Below are positions 39,447-50,582 of a DNA stretch of 64,000 nucleotides, piece after piece (position 1 is the stretch's first letter; each line of letters starts with the position of its first letter). The notes under the pieces were generated by a model. That model searched no databases. It worked only from the letters and a program-made list of their open reading frames with translations, and had not been told where the DNA came from. The DNA is taken from the NCBI GenBank assembly GCA_020205615.1, contig CM035164.1, positions 3,127,501-3,191,500 of the forward strand, read 5' to 3'. The stretch comes from Panax quinquefolius. Its lineage: Eukaryota; Streptophyta; Magnoliopsida; Apiales; Araliaceae. The position numbers and the translations under genes are program-made.

Positions 39447-40091
39447 GTGATTTTAGGGATTGATTGGTTAACCACGCATCATGCTAAAATTGAATTTTTT
39501 CGTAAGGTTGTTAGTTTTCATATTCCTAACCAACCTATTATGCGAATTCAAACAACCAAACCATTAAAGTCAATCACTGTCATATCAAGCCATAAAGCTA
39601 TTCGTTTATTAAAAAATGGATGTCAAGCTTTCTTATCCCATGTCACGGACTTGAACAAAAACACGTCAGATTTGAATAAAATTTCTGTTGTTAATGAATT
39701 TCCTGACGTATTTCTTGAAGAACTTCCCGGTCTACCCCCAGAACGTGAAGTTGAATTCTTTATTGACCTTGAATCGGGTACAAAGCCCATTTCTAAAACC
39801 CCATATCGAATGGCTCTATTGAACTTCAGAGTTAAAGGTCCAACTACAGGAGTTGTTGGACATCGATTTTATTCATCCTAAGTACATCTCCTCGGGGTGC
39901 TCCTGTTTTATTCAGAAAGAAGAAAGACGGGGAGTATGCGACTTTGTATTGACTACCGAGAATTGAACCATGTCACCATCAAGAATAGGTATCCGCTACC
40001 TCGCATTGATGACCTGTTTGACCAGTTTGTAAGGAGCACAATTCTTTTCAAAGATCGATCTTCGCTCGGATATCATCAATTTGAAGATTAA
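39447..40091 (+). pseudogene. Protease end and N-terminal reverse transcriptase, frameshifted
   Basis: First MILGIDWLTTHHAKIEFF...EFPDVFLEELPGLPPEREVEF (39447-39810), the segment that joins protease to RT in gypsy pol. After two or more shifts around 39820-39925 the frame [32 protein letters not shown] (about 39930-40030) shows the RT fingers. Another shift near 40035-40100 breaks the LRSGYHQ region. Confidence 0.85.
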
Positions 40092-40151
40092 AATCGAGGA
40101 TATTCCAGAAGACCTTCGAACTTCGATGACGGGTATTATGAATTCTTAGTC

Positions 40152-40496
40152 ATGTCTTTTGGATTGACTAATGCTCCTGCTGCTTTCATGGATATGATTA
40201 ACCGTGTGTTTAAAGAATATTTGGATCAGTTCGTTGTTGTCTTTATTGATGACATCCTCATCTATTCCAAAAGCCGTGAAGATCATGAGCGCCGTTTTAA
40301 AGTTGATATTCGCAAAGGCTTCGTGATAACAAGCTATATGCCAAGTCAAGAAATGCGAATTACGCTTGAGGAAGTAGCATTCCTTGGGCACGTGGTGTCA
40401 AAACATGGAGTATCTGTCGACTGGCGAAGATTGAAGCCATACAAAGTTGGAGAACAACCAAGTCGGTGGCCAAGTGCACGTACTTTCGGGGCTTAG
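40152..40496 (+). pseudogene. Reverse transcriptase palm
   Basis: [20 protein letters not shown] followed by the catalytic [13 protein letters not shown] (F-I-D-D box), then [14 protein letters not shown]. The catalytic Asp pair is intact, but the frame is shifted at both ends and the thumb (KIEAI...W-P-x-P) is garbled near 40430-40490. Confidence 0.85.
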
Positions 40497-41986
40497 TTGG
40501 TTACTTATCGAGATTCGTGGAAGGATTTTCTCGAATCGCTACTCCGTCAACTCAGCTGACTCGTAAAGATATAAAATTCGGTTGGAGCAAGGATTGTGAG
40601 AAAAGTTTTCAAGAACTCAAGAGGAGACTCATTTCGGCACCTGTTCTGATAATACCATCTGGTTTGGATGGATTTGTTATCTACATCGATGCTTCAGGCA
40701 AAGGGTTAGGATGTGTTCTCATGCAACATGGGAAAGTCATAGCCTATGCCTTGCGACAACTCAAAGAATATGAGAGGAATTATCCTACTCATGATTTGGA
40801 GTTAGCGGCAGATCGTTTCAGCGTTGAAGATCCGGAGACACTACCGTATGGGGAGAAAGTGGAGATCTATACAGATCATAAAAGCCTCAAATATTTCTTC
40901 ACCCAAAAAGAACTCAACATGCGGCAACGACGTTGGCTCGAGCTGCTGAAAGATTACGATCATACCATCGAATATCATCCTGGAAAAGCAAACGTGGTAG
41001 CTGACGCATTGAGTAGAAGATCATATGCGGGTACTAGTGCAATATTGTTAACACAAAAGTCCATTTTGTATGACTTGCAAAGGATGGAGATAGAGATGAA
41101 GGCTCCAAGTACCCACGTGATGATATCAAACATACGAGTAGAATCGACTTTAATCGATAAAGTTAAAGCTGCTCAAGCTACGGACATGGAGCTGATGCGT
41201 ATGAAGAAGAAAGTGCAAGAAGGTGTTATTCCAGAAGCAAGAATCGATGAAGAAGGAATACTTCGAGTCAACTCCAGACTTTGTGTTCCTAATGATTCTG
41301 ACTTAAAGCATAGAATCATGATGGAGGCACACAACACACCATTTGAAATTCATCATAGGAGTACCAAAATGTATCATGATCTTCGACATACATTTTGGTG
41401 GAGCAATATGAAAAGAGAGATCGCGGAGTTTATCTCGAGGTGTTTAACTTGTCAACGTGTAAAGGCAGAGCATCAAGTACCGAAGGGTCCATTGCAACCA
41501 CTTGAGATTCCGAAATGGAAGTGGGAACACATTACTATGGATTTCATTACAGGTCTTCCCAAGGTTTCTCAAGGCATAGATGCAATTTGGGTTATTGTTG
41601 ATAGATTAACCAAGTCTGCCCATTTTTTGCCTATACGGGAGACTTATTCCCTTGAACGTCTTGCTAGTATGTACGTGAACGAGATTGTGAGATTGCATGG
41701 CATGCTAGTATCCATAGTTTCGGATCGTGACCCAAGATTCACTTCAAGATTTTGGGTTAGCTTGCAAAAAGCTATGGGCACGGATTTACGATTCAGTTCG
41801 GCATACCATCCTCAAACGGACGGACAATCAGAGAGGACTATTCAAACTCTTGAAGATCTATTAAGACTTTGTGTCCTAGATTTCAAAGGGAGTTGGGATA
41901 AGTATCTACCATTGGTGGAATTCTCCTACAACAACAGTTATCAAGCAAGTATAGGCATGACTCCATTCGAGGAGTTGTATGGATGA
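40466..41986 (+). pseudogene. RNase H and integrase ORF, 506 codons, largely intact
   Basis: The longest ORF of the window. RT connection [19 protein letters not shown], RNase H ([32 protein letters not shown]; ...[10 protein letters not shown]), then integrase: HHCC finger ([12 protein letters not shown]...CLTCQ), core with [16 protein letters not shown] and the Glu-bearing [15 protein letters not shown]. All three DDE residues are present. A stretch of about 13 residues after LELAA does not match the family and looks like a pair of compensating shifts. The ORF ends at an in-frame TGA at 41984-41986 where related proteins continue with an Arg codon, so the C-terminus is severed. Confidence 0.9.
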
Positions 41987-42616
41987 AAGTGTCGCTCTCC
42001 AGTATGCTGGGATGAGGTGGGAGAAGCAACATTGTTGGGACCAGAGTTGGTACGAATGACTGCAGAGAAGATCCAAACGATTCGACAACGTATACAAACG
42101 ACACAGGATTGACAAAAGAGTTATGCGGATTTTCATCGGAAGGACGTGGAATTTAATATTGGGGATCATGTATTATTACGTGTTGCACCATGGAAAGGAG
42201 TTACAAGATTTGGGAAGAGGAGAAAGCTCAATCCACGATTTGTTGGTTCATTTGAAATTCTTGACCGAATAGGAAATGTGGCCTATAGACTCGCATTACC
42301 TCCAAGCCTGTCTCGTGTTCATAATGTTTTTCACATATCTATGCTTCGTAAATATGTTAAAGACCCGAACCATATTATTGAGTTAGAACCAGACGAGATA
42401 GCCAAAGATTTAACGTACGAGGAGGTACCTGTTAAGATCTTGGATAGGAAAGAGCATGTCCTACGCACGAAGGTTATACCACAAAATAAGGTTTTATGGA
42501 GAAACTATGCTATTGAAGAAATGACCTGAGAGTTGGAATCAAAAATGAAAGCGAGGTATCCTCACCTTTTCGAAACACCAGGTACATACGTCAATTTCGA
42601 GGACGAAATTTCATAA
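41987..42616 (+). pseudogene. Integrase C-terminus and type-II-like chromodomain
   Basis: Continues in frame after the TGA: KCRSPVCWDEVGEA, a second TGA near 42108, then HRKDVEFNIGDHVLLRVAPWKG, the GPF/Y-like module (FVGSFEILDRIGNVAYRL) and ...YEEVPVKILDRKEHVLRTKVIP, where a chromodomain of the Del/Tekay type starts; KVLWRN follows and another TGA replaces the expected Trp before ELESKMKARYPHLF. It ends FEDEIS plus stop at 42616. Presumed role in a live element: directing integration to chromatin. Confidence 0.85.
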
Positions 42617-42627
42617 GGAGGGGAGGT
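42613..42627 (+). promoter_or_regulatory. Polypurine tract
   Basis: ATAAGGAGGGGAGGT immediately before the 3' LTR. Confidence 0.85.
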
Positions 42628-43974
42628 TGTAAGACCCCAACTTTTTAATGAATAATATCGAATTTTCTCTAATTATTATTGTGAATAATAAGGTGTTAAT
42701 TTGATATAATGCATTAGTTATGGGTGAAATGTGCAAATTTTGCAAAATAAGCAAGTGGTTATAAAATATTCATTTGTCGGGGAATATTCGTGGAATATTC
42801 TTTCTTTTGGGGAATATTCGTACGACGGCGCAGCTATTTGTGGGCCCCATAACGAAAAACGGTCGGATGAAGATAACGACAAAAATTGAGTTTTATAAAT
42901 AACTACAGTAATTGCTACTTAACAACACCGTTGGAATACCCTATTGGTTAAAATACTGATATCGTGGGTTGCACAAGAAGCACATGGTTTTACACAGTAT
43001 TTTTGAATTATTGATCCTTACGTAAGAAGACACTACTCAATAATTATTACAGTAATTACTGTTCAATATTTTATTTTATTGGTTTAATAATTGATGCGTT
43101 GATATTTTAAATTATTGTTGTTCAATAATTGTCACTGCACAACATCTCCATTATCAGATCAATAATTCATATTATTTGGAATAATATTATTAGATAGCAT
43201 TATTGGCAATGTCTAGAAAGTTCTGTCAAGGAGAGGTTTGGTCACCTAATTGCGCGCCAATAAGGAGAAATCCTTATCGGAAAGCCCCCTCTTTCCTGGG
43301 AACAGCCTGGTTGTTATAAATATGATTCTGTAATATTATTTGTGAATAATTAATTATTGATTCATATGATAAGGAAATATTTATTTTATGTGGATATAAA
43401 TGATGGATATATTTATTGTGGTTATAAATGAAGGAATTAATGCTGAGGTGTTTTATAAGTATTTTTTCGGAATGGAGGTTTTAAAAATCGTCCGTATGTG
43501 GATTTCGGTCATTTTTCGTTTGGAATTTGGAAAAACTCAAAGCTACAAAGTTGTAGAGAATTCAATTTCGTGCGGAATGGACATAAAATTAGTATTTTTC
43601 TGATAAACGGGCTATTTTATATGAATTATTAAAGTTTCTGATTATTGTTTAAATGATAAAACATTTTGGAAAATTCTAGAATTGGTTGGTGAGAAATGTG
43701 CTCAATTGTATTTCAAAAGTGGTGGGCTTGAATAGTAACAGGTAAAGCCATCAGGTAGTAGGTTAGTCTTCTATGGCGTTCTAAGCATTTTTCTATAAAT
43801 AGGGTGTTTAGTTAGAATTGAAAATCACATCAGAATTCATAAGTTTTCTCTCCTTTTCTCTCTATAATATTGAGCGCATTTTGTGAGTATTTTAGTACTT
43901 TGAGTGTTGTTATACAGTGCAAGTTCATTCAGCACTATATCCAGTATTCTAGTTAGAAGTACTGTCTTTGCAAG

Positions 43975-44782
43975 GTAAGGGATGTTATTTTCTTCTTAAA
44001 ATGATATTTTCTTCAATATCATTATGCCGAAATATTGGTATGAACTTTTTATCAAATTTGGAACTTTTTATGTCGGAGTTACTATTCACGTATACGGCAC
44101 TATTCACGAATACGGCACTATTCACCATAAAATGAATTTTTTTTCTTTTTGTCTAAGTTATCTATTATGGTTACTACTTTGATTGTATCCATGTTTTGAT
44201 CATTATTTTTGAATTCTGCTTCAAAATTGGTTATTTCGGAGTATTATTGAACTTGGATAAACTGTAATACGAATCCTTAATATTTGATCTTTTATCTCAT
44301 TGGATTCGTTTTCTTTAAAATAGTTTTCATCATCCTCAGTCCTAAATGATGATATTAATGAATATCTTTGGCCTGTAGTGCAAAGATGAATGATTACCTA
44401 ATGAATATCTTTGGCCCGTAGTGCAAAGATGAACAGGTGTTGAGATGAACATGACCAACTGGTGATACAAATGAATATCTTTGGCCTGTAGTGCAAAGAT
44501 GAATATTTGATTCAAGATGTATATTGATTGATGTTGCAGGGATAAAATATTAATGATGGACTTTTAAATCTTAGAAGATAATAGAATTCTTTCTCTACTT
44601 GACTCTTCTAATGGATTGCTGTTTCCGCTGCAGTTGTTGATATAAAACTTGTTGTCTATTATATTTTATCAGATTTTTCCATGTTGAAGACTAATGATAA
44701 TTTGTTTTATATTATCTTAGTCATAATATTCTTTACTGGGCTAGTTGAGCTCACCCTTTTCTTTTTGTTCCATCTTTCTCAG
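43975..44782 (+). other. Putative leader intron in the 3' LTR copy
   Basis: Donor TGCAAG/GTAAGG and acceptor CATCTTTCTCAG/GAGG, 808 bp. In the 3' LTR the transcript would normally be polyadenylated within R, so splicing here would matter only for read-out transcripts. Confidence 0.4.
44364..44500 (+). repeat. Three perfect copies of a 24-nt hairpin
   Basis: 44364-44387, 44407-44430 and 44477-44500. Arms ATCTTTG and CAAAGAT enclose GCCTGTAGTG, GCCCGTAGTG and GCCTGTAGTG. Related hairpins occur in all other LTRs of the lineage. Confidence 0.9.
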
Positions 44783-45539
44783 GAGGCGAGAATATAGCGG
44801 AAACTAGTCGGGGTGTGGAGTGTTGTTTCCAGTCAGTCGTGTTAGCAGTCCTCACTATTTTGAAAAATAGTGTGATAATATTTGTAATAAGGACTACTTT
44901 TGAGTTTGTATACTGTCTATTAGACAGTATTTGTATTTAAACTCACAGTTTAATGAAGTTGTATCTGTTTCTGTACCATGTATTTGGCGACTCAGAATGG
45001 GTGATGTATACCTATTTTGGGGGCGTCACACATGGACCCCCACTTACTCATTTTTCAAAATCGTCAGTAGAAAGTTATCTCAATTTTTGTTTTATAGTAA
45101 TAAAATAGATTTTTTTATATAAAACAAAATACTTTTTATAAATAGAATATATTTTATTTTATTTTATTGCATAGTACTTAATAGTGTTTGCATAGTACTA
45201 CATAGTGTTTGCATAGTACTGCATAGTGTTTGTATAGTGCTGCATAGTGAAAATAAAAAAAAATCATCGAATTCTGCGCGCTCGTGATATTGTTATTGTG
45301 CAGTCTGTGATTTTTTCTCCTAAATAGTTTCCTGCCATTCTCCTATAAATAGGATGCTTAGTTTAGAAATGAAAATCACACCAGAATAAGAGAATTCTTC
45401 TTCTATAATATTGAGCGTATTTCTTTTGAGTTTAAGAAAACTTTGAGTGTTGCAAATAGTGCAAGTTTTCTTCAAGAATATCTCCGTTATACCAGTCAGA
45501 AGTACTCTCCTTTTAAAGTAAGGGGTATTATTTATTTCA

Positions 45540-45770
45540 TATTCAGAAGAGATATTATTTTTTGTATTTGTAAGAATATTATTTTCGTAAGGAATAGTAT
45601 TTTCGTTCAATATCCGTAAGGGATATTGTCTTCGTTCAATATTCGTAAGAAATATTATTTTCGTTCAATATTCGTAAGAGATATTATTTTGTTCAGTATT
45701 CGTAAGAAATAATATTTTCTTCCATACTCTGTAGTATGTAAGTAATATTATTTCGTTTCATATTCCTAAT
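45540..45770 (+). repeat. Tandem array of 28-32-bp units
   Basis: Six or more units of TTCGTTCAATATTCGTAAG followed by a RATATTATT-type linker. It occupies the same place, just after the donor-like site, as the unrelated array at 7286-7795. Confidence 0.8.
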
Positions 45771-45902
45771 TCTACACTTATTTTGATAAGTATTGCTTCT
45801 ATACTCCTTGAAATTAGTAGACTATACTTGAAATTTACGCTTCATCTAGTATCGTTTCACTGAAATATCTTTCTGGATATTCTTGTTAAATTTTAATCTT
45901 TT

Positions 45903-46016
45903 CATGCCGGAGTACTATTCATGGGCACTATTCATACATATTGTACTATTCATACATACGGTACTATTCACGAAGTACTATTCACGGGGTACTATTCACT
46001 CGGGTACTATTCACGA
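45903..46016 (+). repeat. Minisatellite of GTACTATTCAC units
   Basis: Seven imperfect copies separated by 3-9 bases (GTACTATTCATGG, GCACTATTCATACA, GTACTATTCACGAA, GTACTATTCACGGG and so on). Shorter versions occur at 34410-34445, 44085-44125 and 49507-49640; a reversed one is at 20805-20990. Confidence 0.85.
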
Positions 46017-47041
46017 CAAAAAATAATTTCTTTTCTGTCCAAATTATTTTTGACACATGAATATTATTCTTGAATTTTACTCCACAAAGCAGTTATCATG
46101 TTGACAATTTGGACATTCTTAAATTCTGGATAAATTGAATTATAAATCTTTAAAATTTATCCTTGATCTCACTTAATTGAATTCTTATATCATTGTCATC
46201 GTCCTTATGCTTATATTGTGATAAAAGTCATCTTTGGCCCGTTGTACATAGATAGACTGTTGATTGGTATGATTATGACCAGGAATTATGTATCGGTATA
46301 ATCATTACCTGTAATGTTACAAATGATGTGGTAAAAATCCTCATTGGCCCGTAGTGCATTGATGGACAATTTTTGGCATGATCATGACCACTGATGATAA
46401 TACCGAATATCGTTGGCCTGTAGTGCATGGATGATTCGTGGATGTAATACTAATGAATATCCTTTGCCCGTAGTGCATAGATAATTCAGTGATGTGGATT
46501 ATTTATTGAGATGTGTTACATAGATAAAATATTAATGATGAACTTTTAAATCATAGAAGATAGTAGACATCATGCTCTACTTGACTATTCTAATGGATTG
46601 TTTGTTCCACTGCAGTTAAATTTGTTGTCTATTGTATTCTATCAGTTTTATACTATTGAAGGCTAAAGATAATTTATTCTACATTATCTTAGTCATAATA
46701 TTATTTACTGGGCTAGTTGAGCTCACCCTTTTTTTCATTATTCTCTTCAGGAAATGAGAATATAACTGGTACTAGTCGGGGAATGAAGTGATGGTCCAAG
46801 ATGGTGGTTATAGTAGTCCTCACTATTTTATAAAATAGTGTGATAATAATTGTAATGAGGACTCCATTTGAGTTTGTATATTATCTACGAGACAATATTC
46901 GTGTTAAAATCTCCAAGTTTATGTTTTGTCATATTCTGCACGATACTTAACAGTTGTATAAATTAAGTTTGTATTTGAATTATGTACCATGTATTTGGCG
47001 ACTCAGAATGGGTTGTGTATACCTATTTTTGGGGCGTCACA

Positions 47042-47269
47042 AGAGCATTCTCATATCATATAAGTTATAGTATATTTGTATCTCACCAATTCTCTTTACA
47101 ATGTTACTATTTATAGGTACATTAACATTAATACTTGGAGGTTTCAAAACTCAAAGATCATGAGTTTCAAAACTTAAGGGCCATGTGAGTTTCAAAAGAT
47201 CAAGGATCATTACAATTAAAGATGGGAGGAATGAATCTAGACATACATATATATTTTAATTTTATAACA
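47042..47269 (-). repeat. Copia 3' LTR, truncated
   Basis: On the minus strand begins TGTTATAAAATTAAAATATA after the polypurine tract and ends abruptly at the old gypsy LTR. TG start seen, CA end not found, so the far end is lost or lies left of 32189. Confidence 0.65.
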
Positions 47270-47281
47270 CTCCCCCTTGGA
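47270..47281 (-). promoter_or_regulatory. Copia polypurine tract
   Basis: Minus strand TCCAAGGGGGAG adjoining the LTR. Confidence 0.85.
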
Positions 47282-47403
47282 TTTCTATTGTGCAGCAATA
47301 CGCATTGAAAGTTGCCTCAATAAGAACCTTACCAGGAAAAACCCAATGGGAAAAAAATCTTGGTTAAAGAAAAAAGAGTGCAGCGCGTATTAGCTCCCCC
47401 TCA

Positions 47404-47862
47404 TTAATGTATTCTTAAGTCCTTCAGCTGTCGCATTCCAATATTGCGCCTCAATCTTTCAAATGTTGTAGTTGGTAATGCTTTGGTGAATAAATCTGCT
47501 AGATTATCTTTTGAGCGAATTTGCTGAACATCAATGCCACCACATTTTTCAAGGTCATGTGTGAAAAAAATTTTCAGTGAGATGTGCTTTGTTTTATCTC
47601 CTTTGATGTATCCTCCTTTTAATTGAGCTATACATGCAACATTGTCTTCATACAAAATGGTTGGAATTCCTTTGCTGGAGGATAAACCGCATGTTTCACG
47701 TATATGTTGAGTCATTGATCTCAACCATACACATTGTCGACTTGCTTAATGGATCGCAAGTATTTCAACATGATTAGATGAAGTGGCAACTAATGTTTGC
47801 TATGTAGATCTCCATGATATAGCAGTATCACCACACATAATGAGATAACATGTTTAAGATTA
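47404..47862 (-). pseudogene. Copia RNase H, C-terminal half
   Basis: From high to low coordinates: a SWRS...LVATSSNHVEILAIH-like segment with a stop, then the open frame MRSMTQHIRETCGLSSSKGI...EDNVACIAQLKGGYIKGDKTKHIS...IDVQQIRSKDNLADLFTKALPTTTFERL, ending at the pol stop at 47404. This is the normal C-terminus of copia pol. The N-terminal half lies beyond the inserted solo LTR at 50583. Confidence 0.9.
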
Positions 47863-47867
47863 ACATT

Positions 47868-50577
47868 TGTAAGACCCCAACTTATTAATAAATGAAATTT
47901 CATTTCCTCTAATTATTATTTTGAAATAGTACGGGTTGATTTGATTAATGTGGTTAGTTATGGGTAAAATGCGCAAATATTTCAAATAAGCAAGTGGTTA
48001 TAAAATATTCATTGTTGTCGGAGAATATTCGTTTGGTCGTGGAATATTCTTCCTGTCGGGGAATATTCGTACGACGGCGCAGTCTTTTGTGAGCCCCATA
48101 ACGGAAAGCGATTGGATGAAGAAAACGCACAAAATATAAGTTGTTTATAAATAATTGGCGTGAAGTTATTACAAGTAATCTTCGTTGGAATACGCGGTAG
48201 TTAAAACACAGTAATACGCGTTGTTGCACAGTAACACACGGTATTGCACCAATTATTGATTCTTACGTAAGAAGGCAATACTCAATAATTGTTACAGTAA
48301 TTATTGTTCAATATTTTATTTTATTGATTTAATAATTGCTACATTGATATTTTATATTATTGTTGTTTCAATAATTGTCACTACACAATATTTTCCATTA
48401 TTAAATCAATAATTCATATTATTTGAATAATATTATTAGATAGCATTACTGGCAATGTCTAGAAAGTTCTGTCTAAGGAGAGGTTTGGTCACCTAATTGC
48501 GCGCCAGTAAGGAGAAATCCTTATTGGAAAGCCCCCTCTTTCTTGGGAACGGCTTGGTTGTCGATATTGTGATTCTGTAATATTATTTGTGAATAATTAA
48601 TTATTGATTTATATGATAAGGAAAATATTCATTTTATGTGGATATAGATGGAGAATTTTTTTTTGATGTGACAATTGTTGAAAATTAATATTCTATCTTT
48701 TCTGATAAAATAATTCATTTAAATATATTATTATATTATAATAATATAATAATGGTTATATTTTACAATGAATGTGGGATATATGAGTAAATGAGGAGAA
48801 AGAGTATTTTTGTTGCAATAAATACTAAAAACATGTTAAACATGTTGGTGGACCCAATTTTTATTCGAAATTTGATTATAGCACAGAAAATCGTCTCAGT
48901 ATGTGGATTTCGATCAATTTCTGTTTGGAATTTGGAAAAACTTAAACTTACAAAGTTGTAGAGAATTGAATTTCCTATGAAGGACATAAGATTCGAATTT
49001 TTCTGATAAGAGGGCTATTTATTATGAATTATTGAAGTTCCAGAATAATTGATTTTTGAAGTTTTAATTAATTTTTTTTAAGAAAAACGTTTTTAACAAG
49101 TTGGTGGGCCTCACTTATGTGGTTAATGTGCTGAAATTGGATTGTTAAAGTGGGCGTAGGAAATTTATATAAATATATTAATATCTTATTAAATTTTCTG
49201 CTTTGGTGTTCTAAGCATTTTCCTATAAATTGGGTGCTTAGGTTATAATTGAAAATCACACCAGAAACTAAAGATTTCTCTCTCTATAATATCAAGTGTA
49301 TTTTGTGAGTATTTTGGTACTTTGAGTGTTGCTATACGGTGCAAGTTTTTTTAGCACTATATCCAGTATTCCATTCAGAAATACTGTCTTTTCGAGGTAA
49401 GAGATGTTTTTTTTTATTTTTATATAATGATATTATTTCTTTCAATATCATTATACCGGAATATTGGTAAGATTTTTCTTGTGAAATTCTTATCTTTTTA
49501 TGTCGGGGTTACTATTCATGAATTACTATTCATGAGTTACTATTCACGAAGCATGATGATTTTTCTTGTGAAATTTCTATCTTTTAGTGTCGGAATTACT
49601 ATTCATGTATACGACACTATTCACGAATATGACACTATTCACAGAAAAATTAAATTTTCTTTTCTGTGTCCAAGATTGTCTGTTATGGTTCCTATCTTTG
49701 ATTGGATCTATGTTTTGGTCTTCATTCTTGAATTTAACTCCATTATGGTTATTTATGAAGTATTTTTGAACTTGGATTGTTTAAAGTACGAATTCTTAAT
49801 ATTTGTTCTTTTGTTTCACTGGATTCGTTTTCTTTAAAAAAAATTCATCATCCTCAGTCCTAAATGATGATGTAACTGAATATCTTTGGCCTGTAGTGCA
49901 AAGTTGAATAATTTCTGATGAATATCTTTGGCCCGTAGTGCAAAAGATGAATGTGTTTAGATGAACATGACCAATCGATGAATATCTTTGGCTCAGAGTG
50001 CAAAGATGAATATTTGATTCCGATATATGTTGATTGATGTTACAGGATAAAATATTGACGATGGACTTTTAAATTCATATATAGAAGATAGTAGATTTTA
50101 TTCTCTACTTAACTCTTCTAATGAATTATTATTTCCGCTGCGAATATTGATTTAAAACTTGTTGTCTATTATATTCTATTAGATTTTTCCCTATTGAGGA
50201 CTAACGATAATTTGTTCTATATTATCTTAGTCATAATGTTCTTTACTGGGCTAGTTAGGCTCACCCTTTTCCTTTTTGTTCCATTTTTCTTCTCAGGAGG
50301 CGAGAATGTAGCGAGTACTAGTCGGGGTGTGGATTGATGGTTCTAGAAGTTGTTTTAGTAGTCCTCACTATTTTGTAAAATAGTGTATCAATAATTGTAA
50401 TGATGACTTATTTGAGTGTGGATATTGTCTAGATGACAATATTTGTATTTAAACTCACAGCTTAAGTGTTGTCGTATTTTTGCATTTACAGTTGTATTAA
50501 TAAAGTTGTAGTTGTTTCTGTACCATGTATTTGGCGACTCAGAATGGGTGTTGTATACCTATTTTGGGGGCGTCACA
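47868..50577 (+). mobile_element. Gypsy solo LTR inserted in copia RNase H, 2710 bp
   Basis: TGTAAGACCCC...GGGGGCGTCACA flanked by ACATT at 47863-47867 and 50578-50582. It contains the lineage landmarks: GAATATTC palindromes near 48022-48070, TATA-like CTATAAATT at 49223, donor-like CGAG/GTAAGAG at 49393-49402, hairpins 49882-50007, acceptor-like TTCTTCTCAG/G ending 50296, inverted repeat 50366-50385. No internal sequence. Confidence 0.92.
49397..50296 (+). other. Putative leader intron in the solo LTR
   Basis: 900 bp between the donor-like TTCGAG/GTAAGA and the acceptor-like TTTTTCTTCTCAG/GAGG. Confidence 0.4.
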
Positions 50578-50582
50578 ACATT

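Larger units (their letters stand above)
32948..45030 (+). mobile_element. Complete gypsy (Del/Tekay-like chromovirus) element with a nested solo LTR
   Basis: 5' LTR 32948-35373, primer-binding site 35376-35387, gag-pol about 37.9-42.6 kb, polypurine tract 42615-42626, 3' LTR 42628-45030. The target duplication CATGG is at 32943-32947 and 45031-45035. Removing the inverted solo LTR inserted at 35451-37858 leaves about 9.7 kb. Domain order gag-CCHC, protease, RT, RNase H, integrase, chromodomain-like tail identifies a Ty3/gypsy chromovirus. Multiple stops and frameshifts make it non-autonomous. The two LTRs are alike but differ in scattered bases and indels, so the insertion is not very recent. 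Confidence 0.92.
42628..45030 (+). repeat. 3' LTR, 2403 bp
   Basis: Same landmarks as the 5' LTR: GAATATTC palindromes at 42782-42819 (two perfect, one in a variant context), TATA box 43793-43802, donor-like site 43971-43980, three perfect hairpins at 44364-44500, acceptor-like site ending 44782, inverted repeat 44853-44872. Confidence 0.92.
45518..46750 (+). other. Putative leader intron in the old solo LTR
   Basis: Donor-like TTAAA/GTAAGGGG and acceptor-like TTATTCTCTTCAG/G, 1233 bp, holding both tandem arrays and four hairpins. Confidence 0.4.
45031..47041 (+). repeat. Old gypsy LTR, right part
   Basis: Resumes after CATGG. TATA box 45343-45352, donor-like AAA/GTAAGGGG at 45515-45525, tandem arrays (45540-45770 and 45903-46016), hairpins 46230-46482, acceptor-like TTCTCTTCAG ending 46750, perfect 20-bp palindrome 46821-46840, end GGGGCGTCACA. 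Together with 32189-32947 it makes one LTR of about 2.77 kb with no internal region, so it was a solo LTR before being split. No clean target duplication is visible (AGAG-type sequence on both sides). Confidence 0.8.

Noticed and set aside
48763..48987. Short minus-strand ORF in the solo LTR, and similar ORFs in other LTRs (e.g. 43400-43603, 34301-34609, 49427-49837)
   Set aside because: The LTR copies differ by indels in these frames and no domain is seen, so they are chance ORFs in non-coding LTR sequence.
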